Of a DNA stretch of 64,000 nucleotides, positions 33,028 through 43,817 are shown one piece after another (the stretch's first letter is position 1; every line of letters begins with the position of its first letter). Under the pieces are notes generated by a model. That model was not told where the DNA came from. It ran no database searches and was given only the letters and a program-made list of their open reading frames with translations. Source of the stretch: Planctomycetota bacterium (GTDB taxonomy: Bacteria; Planctomycetota; UBA8742; UBA2392); assembly GCA_020638675.1 (NCBI GenBank), contig JACKID010000001.1, positions 496,001-560,000 of the forward strand, written 5' to 3'. The position numbers were made by a program, and so were the translations under genes.

Positions 33028-34575
33028 ATGCGCATGCTCAAATGGCTGCCGGTCGTCATCTTAGGCCTGCTCTTCAGCGTGAATTTCGTCAATGCGGAGC
33101 AGATCCGGCTTGCGGACGGGCGTTTCCTCCAGGGCGACGTCGTCGAGGTCAAGGAAGACGGCTTCACGTTCAAGCTGACCGAATCCGGCGGGCAGGTGTT
33201 CCTGCGCTGGAACCAGGTCGATGAGGGCCTGAAGAAACGCCTCACCAACGCCCAGGACCCGGATGAAGGCCTGAACCTCGAAGTCATGGTTGAAGGCTCT
33301 CGCCTCGAGCTGATCGACGGCAGCGTGATGGAAGGCGAAATCACCCGCGTGGCCAACGGCTACCGCGTGAAGAACTTCGACCTGACCAACGGCAAGGTCA
33401 TTCCCGAAGACGAAGTCATGGAAGAAGGCTTCGTGACGGACATCCTGATCGACGCCGCGGTGATGATGGCCGAGCCGGAAGTTCTGCGCCTCGCCGAAAG
33501 CCAGCGCGAGCCGATCGAGACCGCCAAGCAGTACTATGAGCTTGCACGCATCGCCGACAAGCTTGCGCTGTACCAGGAAGCCAAGGACTACGTGTCGCTG
33601 GCGCTCGCAAGCGGCCCGGACAGCAAGCTGCAGGCGCGCCTGACCGAGTACGAAACCGAGCTTGATGAGCTGATCCGCCAGGCGGCCGTGCTGACCATGC
33701 TGGTCGAGGCCCGCAAGCAGGCCAAGAAGCACGTCTACCAGGGCGCGCTGAATATTCTCGACGAGGCCAAGGACAGCTACAAGCCGACCGGGCCCGTGCT
33801 CGACAAGGTGGACGACACCTACGCTGAAATCGACCTCGATTTCACCAAGTACGTGATCAACGAGTGGTACAAGCAGATGAAGCCGGTCGCGCGCGAATAC
33901 ATCCGCGACAAGGAAAACAAGGAAGTGACCGTCACCGAGGCGCTGAACTGGGCGCGCCGCCAGATGGATATCGCCATTGCCGAAAAGATCGGCGAAATGG
34001 TCGGCGGCAGTGATCCGAACAACATCAAGGAACGGTTCCAGAAGCGCTTCGATCTCGACGAAGCCAAGATTCACCGGCTCAGCACCAAGAAGGCGACCTT
34101 CGGCGAAGACGGCTTCTACCAGATCGTCGGTGGCCACCTGCCGATCGCCGGCAAGAAGCCGACCGACGACCCGAACGCCGCGCCCAGCAACCCGCGCGAC
34201 AACCGGCGCGGCGGCCCGGGCGGACGCGACGGCGACGGCATCGACGACCCGGCCGACGGCTTCCAGGACAGCAAGGAAAAGCCGGACGGCATTCCGATTC
34301 CGGACGGCATCAGCCCCGACGACATCAAGAAGGCCATTGAGCGTGCACTGGGCAAGGATGGCGAAGACGGCGACAGCGGCAAGAGCGATGCGCCGAAGCT
34401 TGGCAAGCAGGACTTGAGCAAGCTCAAGGTTCCCACCTACGTGCCGAGCCTCACCGAGTGGTGGGACAAGTCCAGCAGCACCACCAAGTACAAGTGGCTC
34501 GTGGCCGTGTACGTGAAGTTCGGCGGAACCATGGTCGTCTATGAACTGGACGACTGGGACATCAAGTTCAAGTAA
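33028..34575 (+). CDS. secreted protein, unknown, helical core
   Basis: 515 residues. The ATG at 33028 is chosen because AGGAG lies five bases upstream; an ATG seven codons earlier lacks one. Signal peptide LKWLPVVILGLLFSVNFVNA, then two repeated small beta modules (IRLADGRFLQGDVVEVKEDGF and LELIDGSVMEGEITRVANGY), a long helical region (about 160-380) with FEYA-like and TPR-like character, a Gly/Asp/Pro-rich linker, and a C-terminal WWDKSSSTTKYKW element. The internal beta repeat looks like a duplicated SH3-like fold. No known family. Confidence 0.7.
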   Translation: MRMLKWLPVVILGLLFSVNFVNAEQIRLADGRFLQGDVVEVKEDGFTFKLTESGGQVFLRWNQVDEGLKKRLTNAQDPDEGLNLEVMVEGSRLELIDGSVMEGEITRVANGYRVKNFDLTNGKVIPEDEVMEEGFVTDILIDAAVMMAEPEVLRLAESQREPIETAKQYYELARIADKLALYQEAKDYVSLALASGPDSKLQARLTEYETELDELIRQAAVLTMLVEARKQAKKHVYQGALNILDEAKDSYKPTGPVLDKVDDTYAEIDLDFTKYVINEWYKQMKPVAREYIRDKENKEVTVTEALNWARRQMDIAIAEKIGEMVGGSDPNNIKERFQKRFDLDEAKIHRLSTKKATFGEDGFYQIVGGHLPIAGKKPTDDPNAAPSNPRDNRRGGPGGRDGDGIDDPADGFQDSKEKPDGIPIPDGISPDDIKKAIERALGKDGEDGDSGKSDAPKLGKQDLSKLKVPTYVPSLTEWWDKSSSTTKYKWLVAVYVKFGGTMVVYELDDWDIKFK

Positions 34576-34678
34576 CTCGCGTAGCGAGTGTATCGCGTCA
34601 AAGCACTGCTTTGTCGCGACGGGTGAAGGGCGCAGCTGGGGTAGCAGCGCATCACCACTTCAGGACAGACAGCAATGG

Positions 34679-34700
34679 CGGCCCGGCGAAAGCCGGGCCG
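34679..34700 (+). terminator. GC-rich hairpin terminator
   Basis: CGGCCCGGC-GAAA-GCCGGGCCG, followed by TTTGCGTT, about 100 bases past the stop at 34575. The short stem CTCGC/GCGAG at 34576-34588 lies closer. The stem also lies just past the stop of the minus-strand gene at 34707. Confidence 0.55.
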
Positions 34701-34706
34701 TTTGCG

Positions 34707-35681
34707 TTACACGCCCGGCGCCGGCAGCTTTGGCCGCTTGCGCAGGAACTCCGCGCTCAGGTTCGCCAGCAGGATCATCGTCGCGCCGAACGCCAGCCAG
34801 CAGCTCACCGTGTCGCGTCCGGCGACGATGCTGATGATCGCCGCCAGCACTGGCTCGGCCGTGTAGACGATTGCCGCGCGCGCGGGCGCAAGTTCCTTCT
34901 GCCAGCGGTTCAGGACACTCACAGCGATCACTGTCGCAAACACGGCGCAGGCTACTTCGGTGCCGAGGAACGTCAGATCGGTGAATGCGCGGGCGATCAG
35001 TCCCGGCTCAAACATGGCAGGCCCGCTGGGCGCGGCCAGCAGGGCCAGTCCGTTCCAGCCGATGCTGCACAGAAACATGACCAGCGTGATCGCCATCGGG
35101 TCGGCGCGTTTGGTCGCGTAGTCGGTCAGCAGGATGTGCGCGCCGAACACGACCGCGCAGGCGATCGTGCTCCATGCGCCGAGGCTGAGCCCGCCCTGAG
35201 GCGGCCCCTTCATGTACGCGGCGCCGATCACCGCGAGCACCACACCAAGCGCCACGCCGCGCGCCGGCAGGCGGCGCCACACGATCGCCGCGAGGATCGG
35301 CGTCGCGACTACGTACAGGGAAGTCAGGAACGCCGACTGGCTCGGCGGCACGTCGGCCTGCGCCAGCCCGAAGATCTGCAACAAGAAGCCGAGCGCAAAC
35401 GGGATGCTGAGCCAGAAGCCCCATTTCCACGCGGCACGGTCGAGCCGTTTGACACTGCGCGGAACCAGTAGCGGCATCAGCAGCGCGGCGATCACGAAAC
35501 GCCACAGCAGAAAGAACGCGCCTATGGCCGCGTGGTTGTCGTCGCCGTAGATGTGCTGCAGGGCGTCTGTGCCTTGCTCCATCCAAAGAAACGTCGCGCC
35601 CCAGAACAAACAGACCGACATCAGCGCGGCGGTCGCTATGCGCCGCGTGCGTTTAGCCTGTTGTTCAGGTGTACGTTCCAT
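34707..35681 (-). CDS. DMT-superfamily (EamA) transporter
   Basis: 324 residues, about ten hydrophobic helices in two EamA halves (FWGATFLWMEQG in the first, IVYTAEPVLAAIISIVAG in the second). The pattern AEPVLAAI near the C-terminus is the family signature. These are usually exporters of amino acids or metabolites; the substrate is unknown. The start MERTPEQQAKRTRR is preferred; a further 65 codons upstream in frame are translated repeat DNA and not part of the gene. Confidence 0.85.
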   Translation of the reverse strand: MERTPEQQAKRTRRIATAALMSVCLFWGATFLWMEQGTDALQHIYGDDNHAAIGAFFLLWRFVIAALLMPLLVPRSVKRLDRAAWKWGFWLSIPFALGFLLQIFGLAQADVPPSQSAFLTSLYVVATPILAAIVWRRLPARGVALGVVLAVIGAAYMKGPPQGGLSLGAWSTIACAVVFGAHILLTDYATKRADPMAITLVMFLCSIGWNGLALLAAPSGPAMFEPGLIARAFTDLTFLGTEVACAVFATVIAVSVLNRWQKELAPARAAIVYTAEPVLAAIISIVAGRDTVSCWLAFGATMILLANLSAEFLRKRPKLPAPGV

Positions 35682-35775
35682 CGACTGCCCCGCGCGACTT
35701 GTCCGACGATGCCTGTGGCGTAGATCGGAAGGCGCGAAGTTCACGCGAAGACGCCAAGAACTGCAACAGCCATCT

Positions 35776-35846
35776 CGCACAGAGACCACGGAGGTCACAG
35801 AGGTCGGGCCCAATGGCCTCTCTGTGTTCTCCGTGGTCTCTGTGCG
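35776..35846. repeat. 17-bp inverted repeat of a dispersed-repeat type
   Basis: Perfect 17-bp arms (35776-35792 and 35830-35846) with inner near-symmetric AGGTCACAGAGG/CCTCTCTGTG. The flanking CGCGAAGACGCCAAG at 35750 is of the same character. Such units resemble intergenic repeats of unknown function found scattered in several phyla; that comparison is from memory. Confidence 0.5.
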
Positions 35847-35882
35847 AAACCGTAGTTTCGACGGTCGTCCCCTCAAGCTCTG

Positions 35883-37604
35883 CTAGAGCGCCGCGAGTTC
35901 TTCTTCAAGCGCGTCGATCAGGGGCCTAACCGTGTCCGCGCCCATGCCGAACCTGCCGCCGGCGGCCTTGAATAGCTCCGGCAACGTCTTGCTGCCGCCG
36001 AGGCTGAGCGCGTGGCGGTACTGCTCGAGCGCCTTTGGCCCGTTGTGCTTGCTGTTCAGCCACACCTGCAGCGCGCCAATCTGGGCGATGGCGTACTCGA
36101 TGAAATAGAACGGCGCGAAGAACATGTGCCCGATGCGCTGCCAGCCGTTGCGGCGGTACTGCTCCAGCCCGCTCCAGTCGACGCCGGCGCTGAAGCGCTC
36201 GTTCAACGCGAGCCACTTGTCTTCGCGCTGGGCGATGGTGCTGCCCGGGTTCGTGTACACCCAGTGCTGGAACTGGTCGATGATCGCGTACCAGGGGAAG
36301 TACTCGATGATGCCTTCCAGGAATTCGCGGCGCGCGCGCTGCAGGTCTTCGCCCTTGTAGAATTCGTCCATGTGCGGCAGCCCGAGCAACTCCATGCTCA
36401 TGCTCGCCACTTCGCAGAATTCCATCGGCGCGCTGCGGTACTGCATCAGCGGCTGGTTCGCGGCCGCGTAAGCGTGGAAGGCGTGGCCGCCCTCGTGCAA
36501 CAACGTGCGCAGATCGCCGTCAATGCCGACTGCGTTCATGAAAATGAACGGCAGTCGCACTTCGTCCAGAGTGCTTTGGTAGCCGCCGGGTGCCTTGCCG
36601 CGGCGGTTGTCGAGGTCGAGCAAGCCGAGGTTGCGCATGTTGTCGAATTGCGCGCCCAGCTCGCCGTCCACCTTGTGAAAGATGCGGCTGCAGCCTGCCT
36701 TCAACTCTTCGACATCTTCGAACGGCTTCAGCGGGCCGCGGCCAAGCGGGTCCACGCTCGTGTCCCAGGGGCGCAGCTTCTCAAGCTTCATGTCCTTGCG
36801 GCGGCGGGCCAGCACGCGCTCGACGGCCGGCAGCGCGACGGTCTCGACGGCGTTCGCGAACTTGTCGCAGTCGGCCGGCGTGTAATCGAAACGCAGGAAC
36901 GACTTGAACTGGAAGTCGCGGAAACTCTTGAGCCCGGCGTTGGTCGCCACCTGCTCGCGCAGGCGCAGTTGCTTGTCGAACAGCTCGTCCAGCTTCGGGC
37001 CTTCAGTCAGCCGACGCTCGGATGTCGCGCGCCACGCGGCTTCGCGGACGGCGCGGTCCGGCTCAAGCTGGTACTTGGCCATCTGCTGCGGCGTGCGCTG
37101 CTCGCCCTGGAACTCGATTGTGATGCCGCCCTGGATCTCTTCGTACTTGTTCGTGAGCTTGCTGAGCTCAGTCTCCAGCGGGACGTTCTTTTCGCTGAAC
37201 AGCTCGAGCGCCGTCAGCACGTTGCGCTCGTATATGCCGTATACCGACTTGTCGAGCTGATCGCGTGCCGGGCAGTCGCGGAACTTCACGTTCAGCTTGT
37301 GGCTGATCGGCTTGATGCGCGGCTCAACGTCTTCCACCCAGTCGAGGAACGCCTGCTTGTAGTCGAGGTTGGTCGTGTCGACCGTGCTGCGGATGTAGAT
37401 GCGCGAGGCAACTTCCTGGATGACGGACTCGAGCTCGGAGCGCTGCAGCATCCACTGCTCAAGCTCTTCGCCGGTGTTCAGCTCGGCCTCGAGCAACTGG
37501 TCGTAGAGCGCGCGAACGTCTTCAAAGCCGCGCACGATCAGGTCGGCCGGCACAAACGCGCGCGGGTACTGTTTCGGAAGTTGTTCCAGGGTGTCGGTTG
37601 CCAT
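35883..37604 (-). CDS. M3-family oligoendopeptidase
   Basis: 573 residues, usual length for PepF-like M3 zinc peptidases, which cleave short cytoplasmic peptides. Active site LLHEGGHAFH (His370, Glu371, His374) with the third ligand in PMEFCEVASMSMELL (about residue 398). No signal peptide, so it acts in the cytoplasm. A single gene with its own upstream region; the neighbours do not suggest a specific pathway. Confidence 0.9.
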   Translation of the reverse strand: MATDTLEQLPKQYPRAFVPADLIVRGFEDVRALYDQLLEAELNTGEELEQWMLQRSELESVIQEVASRIYIRSTVDTTNLDYKQAFLDWVEDVEPRIKPISHKLNVKFRDCPARDQLDKSVYGIYERNVLTALELFSEKNVPLETELSKLTNKYEEIQGGITIEFQGEQRTPQQMAKYQLEPDRAVREAAWRATSERRLTEGPKLDELFDKQLRLREQVATNAGLKSFRDFQFKSFLRFDYTPADCDKFANAVETVALPAVERVLARRRKDMKLEKLRPWDTSVDPLGRGPLKPFEDVEELKAGCSRIFHKVDGELGAQFDNMRNLGLLDLDNRRGKAPGGYQSTLDEVRLPFIFMNAVGIDGDLRTLLHEGGHAFHAYAAANQPLMQYRSAPMEFCEVASMSMELLGLPHMDEFYKGEDLQRARREFLEGIIEYFPWYAIIDQFQHWVYTNPGSTIAQREDKWLALNERFSAGVDWSGLEQYRRNGWQRIGHMFFAPFYFIEYAIAQIGALQVWLNSKHNGPKALEQYRHALSLGGSKTLPELFKAAGGRFGMGADTVRPLIDALEEELAAL

Positions 37605-37787
37605 GTTCTCTCACTATCGGGCGGGCACTCTATTCACGTTTAACACGTCGCATACCCCGGTTTCACCCGCAAATATGGCCGTAATTCGAGCTGGTGCTAC
37701 CAAAGTGCAACCGCTGCGAGTGCCAACCTCGCGCCCTACCGATGAGCGGCGCACACTGCGGCTTCAAACGAGCGGAGATGCTTGGAC

Positions 37788-38258
37788 CTAGTCCACTGGC
37801 TCATAGGGGCAGAGTCTGGCCAGTCGCTTTGGCATGCTTCTTGGGGGCGTGCAGGTGATTGGGCCGAATTCCCAAGCGAGCGCTACATCAGGTTTGTAGT
37901 AGTGGATGAAGAACGTGACTCGCACCTTGCCACCGTCATGTTGGAGGCGTGAGTCTGATAGAACACGCGTGCCGTCGCTTGAGAGATACCGCTCAAGGTA
38001 GCACACCTGATCGTTGTCAGAGGGAGCTGATCCCAACGATTGCCTGATGACCGGGAGCTCTTCGAGCGAACCACCGTCATCGATTAACATCTCAATCAGA
38101 ACTGTGGATTCGATTTCTCGCCTTATCTCTTGTGCGGCCTCGTCAGCACCCGGGTCGGTCGGAGATAGATCGCGCTGCAATTCCAAGGCCTCAACCACGG
38201 TGGCGTCATTGGCGGTGACACGGTAGACGCCAATCACTTCGACCACTGGTGCGGGCAT
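37788..38258 (-). CDS. hypothetical protein
   Basis: 156 residues, soluble, with an acidic middle (EAAQEIRREIESTVLIEMLIDDGGSLEEL) and a beta-rich end (VRVTFFIHYYKPDVALAWEFGP). No recognised family. Its base composition is less GC-rich than that of its neighbours, which could mean recent acquisition. It lies five bases after the stop of the aldolase-dehydrogenase gene on the same strand, but may use its own promoter. Confidence 0.55.
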   Translation of the reverse strand: MPAPVVEVIGVYRVTANDATVVEALELQRDLSPTDPGADEAAQEIRREIESTVLIEMLIDDGGSLEELPVIRQSLGSAPSDNDQVCYLERYLSSDGTRVLSDSRLQHDGGKVRVTFFIHYYKPDVALAWEFGPITCTPPRSMPKRLARLCPYEPVD

Positions 38259-38263
38259 TGGTG

Positions 38264-40366
38264 TTACCTTGGGAAGGCGTTGGCGATGCCGCCGTCGATC
38301 GGCAGCGTCGCGCCCGTGGTGGGCGTCTGGTTTGTCGCGAAGAAGACCACGGCGTTCCCGACGTGACGGCCTGTGACGCGCGCGTGCAGCAGGTTGCGGT
38401 TGCGGTAATGCTCCTCGAGCTGCTTGAACTCAATGCCGTGCGCCTTGGCGCGGTCGGGGCCGACTTCATCCCACAGCCCGCTCGGGTTCTTGTCATCGCC
38501 GAATACTGCGTCGGGCGCGAGCACGTTGACGCGAATCCCGTCCTTGGCCAGCTCCATCGCGCTGACTTTGGCAAGCTGGTGCACGGCCGCCTTGCTGGCC
38601 GAGTAGGCCGAGAACTCCGCGCCGGGCGCCATCACGTTCTTGCTGCCGATCGCGATGATATGCCCGCCCGTGCCCTGCTTCTTCATCAGGCGCGCGGCTT
38701 CGCGCATCACCAGGAAGTAGCCCTTGACGTTCACGTCCATCACGCGCTGCCAGTCGTCGGTGTCGAGCTCTTCCAGCGGGCGCGAGTGCGCGATGCCGGC
38801 GTTCGGCACCACGATGTCGACGCCGCCGAACTGGCGCGCCGCTTCGTCAAACAGGGCTTCCACGCTGCGCTCGTCGGTCACGTCGCTGACCACGCCGCGG
38901 CGGGAGTCGCGTCCGTACTTCGCACCAAGTGCTTCGCATGTCGCTTCCAGGCGCTCGGCGTTGACGTCGCTCAGCACGACGTGCGCGCCCGCCTCAATCA
39001 GGCTCTGCGCCACCGCGCTGCCGATCGCGCCGGCGGCGCCGGTAACGACCGCGACCTGCCCCTGAAGCGGCTTGGGCTTGCTCTTGCCGAGCTTGGCCTG
39101 CTCCAGCGGCCAGTATTCGACGTCGAACAGGTCGCTCTCGGGCAACGATTCGTATTCGCCTGTCGCGTACACAAGCGTCTTCACGCGGATGGTGTGCTCG
39201 TAGATGTCGGCCGCGATGCGCGCCGCCTTCTTGCTTTCGCCCCATGCCATCAGCCCGACGCCGGGCACCAGCACGATGCGCGGGAAGTCGTCGAGCCGCA
39301 CACGCTCCACGCCCTTCTGGTAGATCATCGACTTGAAGTAGCTGTCGTAGGCGCGGCGATACGCCGTGACGGCGTGGCCGAGCTGTTCGGCCGGGTCGTC
39401 GAATTCAGGTGCGAACAGCACAAGCGGCAGCGCCTTCGTGCGGATTACGTGGTCGGGCGTCAGCGGGCCGGTCAGCGCCAGCGTCGCAAGTTCGGCGGAA
39501 TTTACGAAGTCCAGGATCTCGTCGCTGTCGCGCCATTCCAGCACCATGCGCTTGTATGGCGCATCCGGGTCGCCGGTGGCTTCGGCGAGCAGCCCGCGCA
39601 GAAGCGGGGCGATCTCCGGTGCGAGCGCTTCCGGCGGGTCGGGCGCGTCAAAAGTTTCCTTCAGACGACGGCCCTTGGCCTTTTCCTCGCGCAGCCAGTC
39701 TTCGGCGAGGCTGACGAGTTCAATGTGCCGCTCGTAGCTTTCCCGGCCGGTCGCACCGAAGGTGAACAACCCGTGCTTCAACAGCACGAGTCCCTCGACG
39801 TTTTCATTTTGCTCGTAGACCTCGGCACACACCTTGGCCAATTCAAAGCCGGGCATCACGTAGCGCACGATGCCGACGCGCTCGCCGAAGATTTCGCGCA
39901 CCAGCTCTTCGCCGTTGGGACGGTTGGTGATGGCGAGGATCGCGTCTGCGTGGGAATGGTCGATGAACTTGTGCGGCAGGAATGCGTGCAGCAGTGTCTC
40001 GACACTGGGGTTCGGCGCCGAGGCATCGAACAGGTGCGTGCGAAGCTGGCTGACCATCTCTTCGTCAGAGAGTGTGTCCAGCGCGCGCAACTTCTTCAGG
40101 TACTCAAGGTCCAGCCCCGGCAGCCCGGGCGGCTCGATGCTGTCGAGGTTCCAGCCGCTGCCCTTCACGAAAATCGCGGGAACAGTCTCGCCGAGGATGT
40201 TCTTGAACTCGCCCTTCACGCTGGTGTTGCCGCCACCGTGCATCACCAGGTCGGCGTCGCCGCCGATCAGCTGCGACGTGTAGACGCGCATCGCCACGTC
40301 TTCACCGGCGCTCGCGAAGCGGTCAAGAAACGCTGCGGCCTTTTCGTCCGAGTAGCGGCTTTCCAT
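38264..40366 (-). CDS. bifunctional aldolase / short-chain dehydrogenase
   Basis: 700 residues. The N-terminal half (about 1-420) is a class II aldolase/adducin domain with GGDADLVMHGGGNTSVK and the metal motif DHSHADAIL; the C-terminal half (about 435-700) is an SDR with TGAAGAIGSAVA, NAG and YSASK. This fusion matches the RhaD-type rhamnulose-1-phosphate aldolase/dehydrogenases of a bacterial sugar pathway. No rhamnose isomerase or kinase is next to it, so the substrate is not certain. The start MESRYSDEKAAAF has AAGGGAAG upstream. Confidence 0.88.
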   Translation of the reverse strand: MESRYSDEKAAAFLDRFASAGEDVAMRVYTSQLIGGDADLVMHGGGNTSVKGEFKNILGETVPAIFVKGSGWNLDSIEPPGLPGLDLEYLKKLRALDTLSDEEMVSQLRTHLFDASAPNPSVETLLHAFLPHKFIDHSHADAILAITNRPNGEELVREIFGERVGIVRYVMPGFELAKVCAEVYEQNENVEGLVLLKHGLFTFGATGRESYERHIELVSLAEDWLREEKAKGRRLKETFDAPDPPEALAPEIAPLLRGLLAEATGDPDAPYKRMVLEWRDSDEILDFVNSAELATLALTGPLTPDHVIRTKALPLVLFAPEFDDPAEQLGHAVTAYRRAYDSYFKSMIYQKGVERVRLDDFPRIVLVPGVGLMAWGESKKAARIAADIYEHTIRVKTLVYATGEYESLPESDLFDVEYWPLEQAKLGKSKPKPLQGQVAVVTGAAGAIGSAVAQSLIEAGAHVVLSDVNAERLEATCEALGAKYGRDSRRGVVSDVTDERSVEALFDEAARQFGGVDIVVPNAGIAHSRPLEELDTDDWQRVMDVNVKGYFLVMREAARLMKKQGTGGHIIAIGSKNVMAPGAEFSAYSASKAAVHQLAKVSAMELAKDGIRVNVLAPDAVFGDDKNPSGLWDEVGPDRAKAHGIEFKQLEEHYRNRNLLHARVTGRHVGNAVVFFATNQTPTTGATLPIDGGIANAFPR

Positions 40367-40469
40367 AGACTTCCCTTTTCGGTTTGCTGCACCTTCGGTG
40401 CAAGTCCGCAGTTTGCGGTTGGCGCTGACTGCGCCATGGGCTAGAACGCGCGCCCTCAGGGAGAGCAAT

Positions 40470-40985
40470 ATGGACTCGATCAAGCGCTTGATTCGCGACA
40501 TCCCGGACTTTCCGAAGCCGGGCATTATCTTCAAGGACATCACGCCGATCCTCGGCGACCCGGCCGCGATGGCGCGTATCTGTGGCGCATTTGAGCGCGA
40601 GTTTGAATCGCTGAAGCCGACGCGCATCGTGGGCATTGAATCGCGCGGGTTCATCTTCGGCGCAGTGCTGGCCGCGCAGATGGAGCTGCCGTTCACGCCG
40701 ATTCGCAAGCCCGGCAAGCTTCCGTACGACAAGATCAGCGTCAGCTACACGCTTGAGTACGGTGAAGGCACGCTGGAGATGCACAGCGACGGCGTCGGCA
40801 GCGACGACCGCGTGATCGTGATTGACGACCTGCTGGCGACCGGCGGCACCGCGGCCGCGTCGTGCGAGCTGGTAGAGCGCCTTGGCGCGTCCGTTGCGGC
40901 GGTAGGGTTTGTCGTCGAGCTGCTGTTCCTGAACGGGCGCGAGAAGCTGGCCGCCCGCAATGTGCTGAGCCTGGTTACGTACTAG
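40470..40985 (+). CDS. apt: adenine phosphoribosyltransferase
   Basis: 171 residues, full length. Salvages adenine to AMP using PRPP. The PRPP loop is VIVIDDLLATGGTAAA (115-130), and DIPDFPKPGIIFKDITPIL at the N-terminus is diagnostic for Apt. The ATG at 40470 has GGGAGAG upstream; the in-frame extension before it is not supported. Divergent from the aldolase fusion, and the last gene before the rRNA operon. Confidence 0.95.
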   Translation: MDSIKRLIRDIPDFPKPGIIFKDITPILGDPAAMARICGAFEREFESLKPTRIVGIESRGFIFGAVLAAQMELPFTPIRKPGKLPYDKISVSYTLEYGEGTLEMHSDGVGSDDRVIVIDDLLATGGTAAASCELVERLGASVAAVGFVVELLFLNGREKLAARNVLSLVTY

Positions 40986-41127
40986 CGGCTTCGTACAGGG
41001 CTTCGCGGGCGGGAAGAAACAACTGCCCCGGTTCGTTTCTTGGGTCGCATGCAACCGGATTTCGTTGCTTGGATGCACTGGCAAGACGGGTATTTTTGCC
41101 CGGCAGAAAAAAGTTCTTCATCGGGGC

Positions 41128-41155
41128 TTGACTCCGGAAAGAAACGCGCTACTTT
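41128..41155 (+). promoter_or_regulatory. rrn promoter P1 candidate
   Basis: TTGACT (41128-41133), 16-base spacer, TACTTT (41150-41155). About 610 bases upstream of 16S. Confidence 0.55.
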
Positions 41156-41243
41156 TGCGCGCCCCACAAAGGGGACGTCAGGCCGGGAGGCGTGACGGAA
41201 GCCCGAAACGAAGGGGTTTCGGCGAAAACTTGGGTCCCCGGGG

Positions 41244-41271
41244 TTGACCAGAAAAATACTCCGGATACATT
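41244..41271 (+). promoter_or_regulatory. rrn promoter P2 candidate
   Basis: TTGACC (41244-41249), 16-base spacer, TACATT (41266-41271), with the same spacing as P1 and closer to the 16S gene. Confidence 0.6.
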
Positions 41272-41453
41272 GAGGGGCCCGACACGTTTCCGTGTCGTGG
41301 AACCAACTGTCTCTGCGAAGCAGGAGATTGGCGCTGAGCGCCTGAGGCCTTCCGGCCTCAAACGCCCGGTGCCTGCCCTGAAACAGGGAAGTAGGTGCCG
41401 GTGTGTTTTTGGGTAGTGCCATTTCCGAAAAATGGCGAGCGCCTGAAGGCCAC

Positions 41454-41474
41454 TGTTCTTTGAAAACTGAATAG
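41454..41474 (+). promoter_or_regulatory. boxA antitermination site of the rrn leader
   Basis: TGTTCTTTGAAAACTGAATAG matches the well-known boxA region of bacterial rRNA leaders. NusB/NusE would bind it so that polymerase passes through the untranslated operon. Confidence 0.7.
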
Positions 41475-41490
41475 CCAGCAAGAAGAGGAT
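41468..41490 (+). other. left arm of the pre-16S processing stem
   Basis: TGAATAGCCAG (41468-41478) is an exact inverted match of 43360-43370, and AGAAGAGGAT (41481-41490) pairs with 43350-43358 with a bulge. This stem brackets the 16S and is the expected RNase III substrate. Confidence 0.7.
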
Positions 41491-41762
41491 GTGATTGTAG
41501 AAGGCAGCGATCGCACGATGAGCACAGCTCCTGACGGACGGCCCAGTGGGCCCGAAGTCAGCCGCCATACCGGCGGGGGTGCGTTAGCGACTTCTGCGCC
41601 TGGTTCGGCTTCGGCCGAGTCAGGTACCTTTGATCTGCTCCTGCTCAGGCAGGGGCGCCAATCAAAACAATCAGTCACATCTTCAGCATTGAAGCAATCG
41701 AACCCGAAAATTCGGGAGCAATTGCCCAATGCCCAGAGAATGTGACCGAGATCAAATTTTTG

Positions 41763-43305
<1,543 letters not shown>

Positions 43306-43316
43306 TACATAGACTT

Positions 43317-43338
43317 CTATTAGAGGCGACTCTAATAG
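43317..43338 (+). other. stem with GCGA tetraloop in the 16S-23S spacer
   Basis: CTATTAGAG-GCGA-CTCTAATAG forms a perfect 9-bp hairpin about 20 bases after 16S. It is probably part of precursor folding. Confidence 0.5.
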
Positions 43339-43349
43339 TCGTAAGGCAT

Positions 43350-43370
43350 ATCCTCTCTTCTGGCTATTCA
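43350..43370 (+). other. right arm of the pre-16S processing stem
   Basis: Pairs with 41468-41490 as described there, with CTGGCTATTCA exact. Confidence 0.65.
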
Positions 43371-43441
43371 ACATACGCGTGCACGGGGCCCCCGTTTCAC
43401 TGGGGGCCCCTTCGCACCCTTCGCAGTGCGAGGTCTCAGGC

Positions 43442-43518
43442 GCGCCGGTAGCTCAGTTGGTTAGAGCACACGCCTGATAAGCGTGAGGTCGGCGGTTCGA
43501 GTCCGCCCCGGCGCACCA
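43442..43518 (+). tRNA. tRNA-Ile (GAT)
   Basis: 77 nt including an encoded CCA. Acceptor GCGCCGG/CCGGCGC; anticodon loop CTGATAA gives GAT; TTCGAGT in the T-loop. It lies 144 bases after 16S. Confidence 0.96.
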
Positions 43519-43610
43519 GACTCCGCCCCATGGGCTTCGTCTGGCAAGCCAGCCTCACGTTTGGAGCCAAAGCACAAGCGAAGGGGCGGGGCACTGAGCG
43601 AGGTCGAAGG

Positions 43611-43685
43611 GGGCCGGTAGCTCAGTGGTAGAGCGTCGCCTTTGCAAGGCGAGGGTCAGGGGTTCGACTCCCCTCCGGTCCACCA
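43611..43685 (+). tRNA. tRNA-Ala (TGC)
   Basis: 75 nt with encoded CCA. Acceptor GGGCCGG/CCGGTCC with one G-U; anticodon loop TTTGCAA gives TGC. It is the second tRNA of the spacer, in the usual Ile-Ala order. Confidence 0.95.
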
Positions 43686-43794
43686 GCCTTCGCGCCTTTG
43701 GCGTTACGGCCGGCGGGCCAAACGCGTATGTGGTCGAGGTTTGGGAATGTGCGTGCTGCGCATGCTCTCGAGCCCCGACTCAGAATCGGGCTTC

Positions 43795-43817
43795 GGCTCT
43801 TTGACAACAGCATACTG
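43795..43817 (+). promoter_or_regulatory. spacer boxA and left arm of the pre-23S stem
   Basis: GGCTCTTTGACAAC (43795-43808) is a second boxA-like motif. TGACAACAGCATACTG (43802-43817) is a perfect inverted match of 47196-47211 and closes a stem around 23S. Confidence 0.65.

Larger units (their letters stand above)
40986..41762 (+). other. rrn operon leader region, no coding gene
   Basis: 777 bases between apt and 16S with no credible protein gene. It holds two promoter-like pairs, several hairpins (for example ACACG/CGTGT around 41282-41294), a boxA at 41454 and the left arm of the 16S processing stem at 41468-41490. Small frames here, such as 41065-41247, follow no coding pattern. Confidence 0.8.

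Noticed and set aside
36012..37643. 543-residue plus-strand frame
   Set aside because: Antisense to the M3 peptidase with its HExxH site; no ribosome-binding site or recognisable motif.
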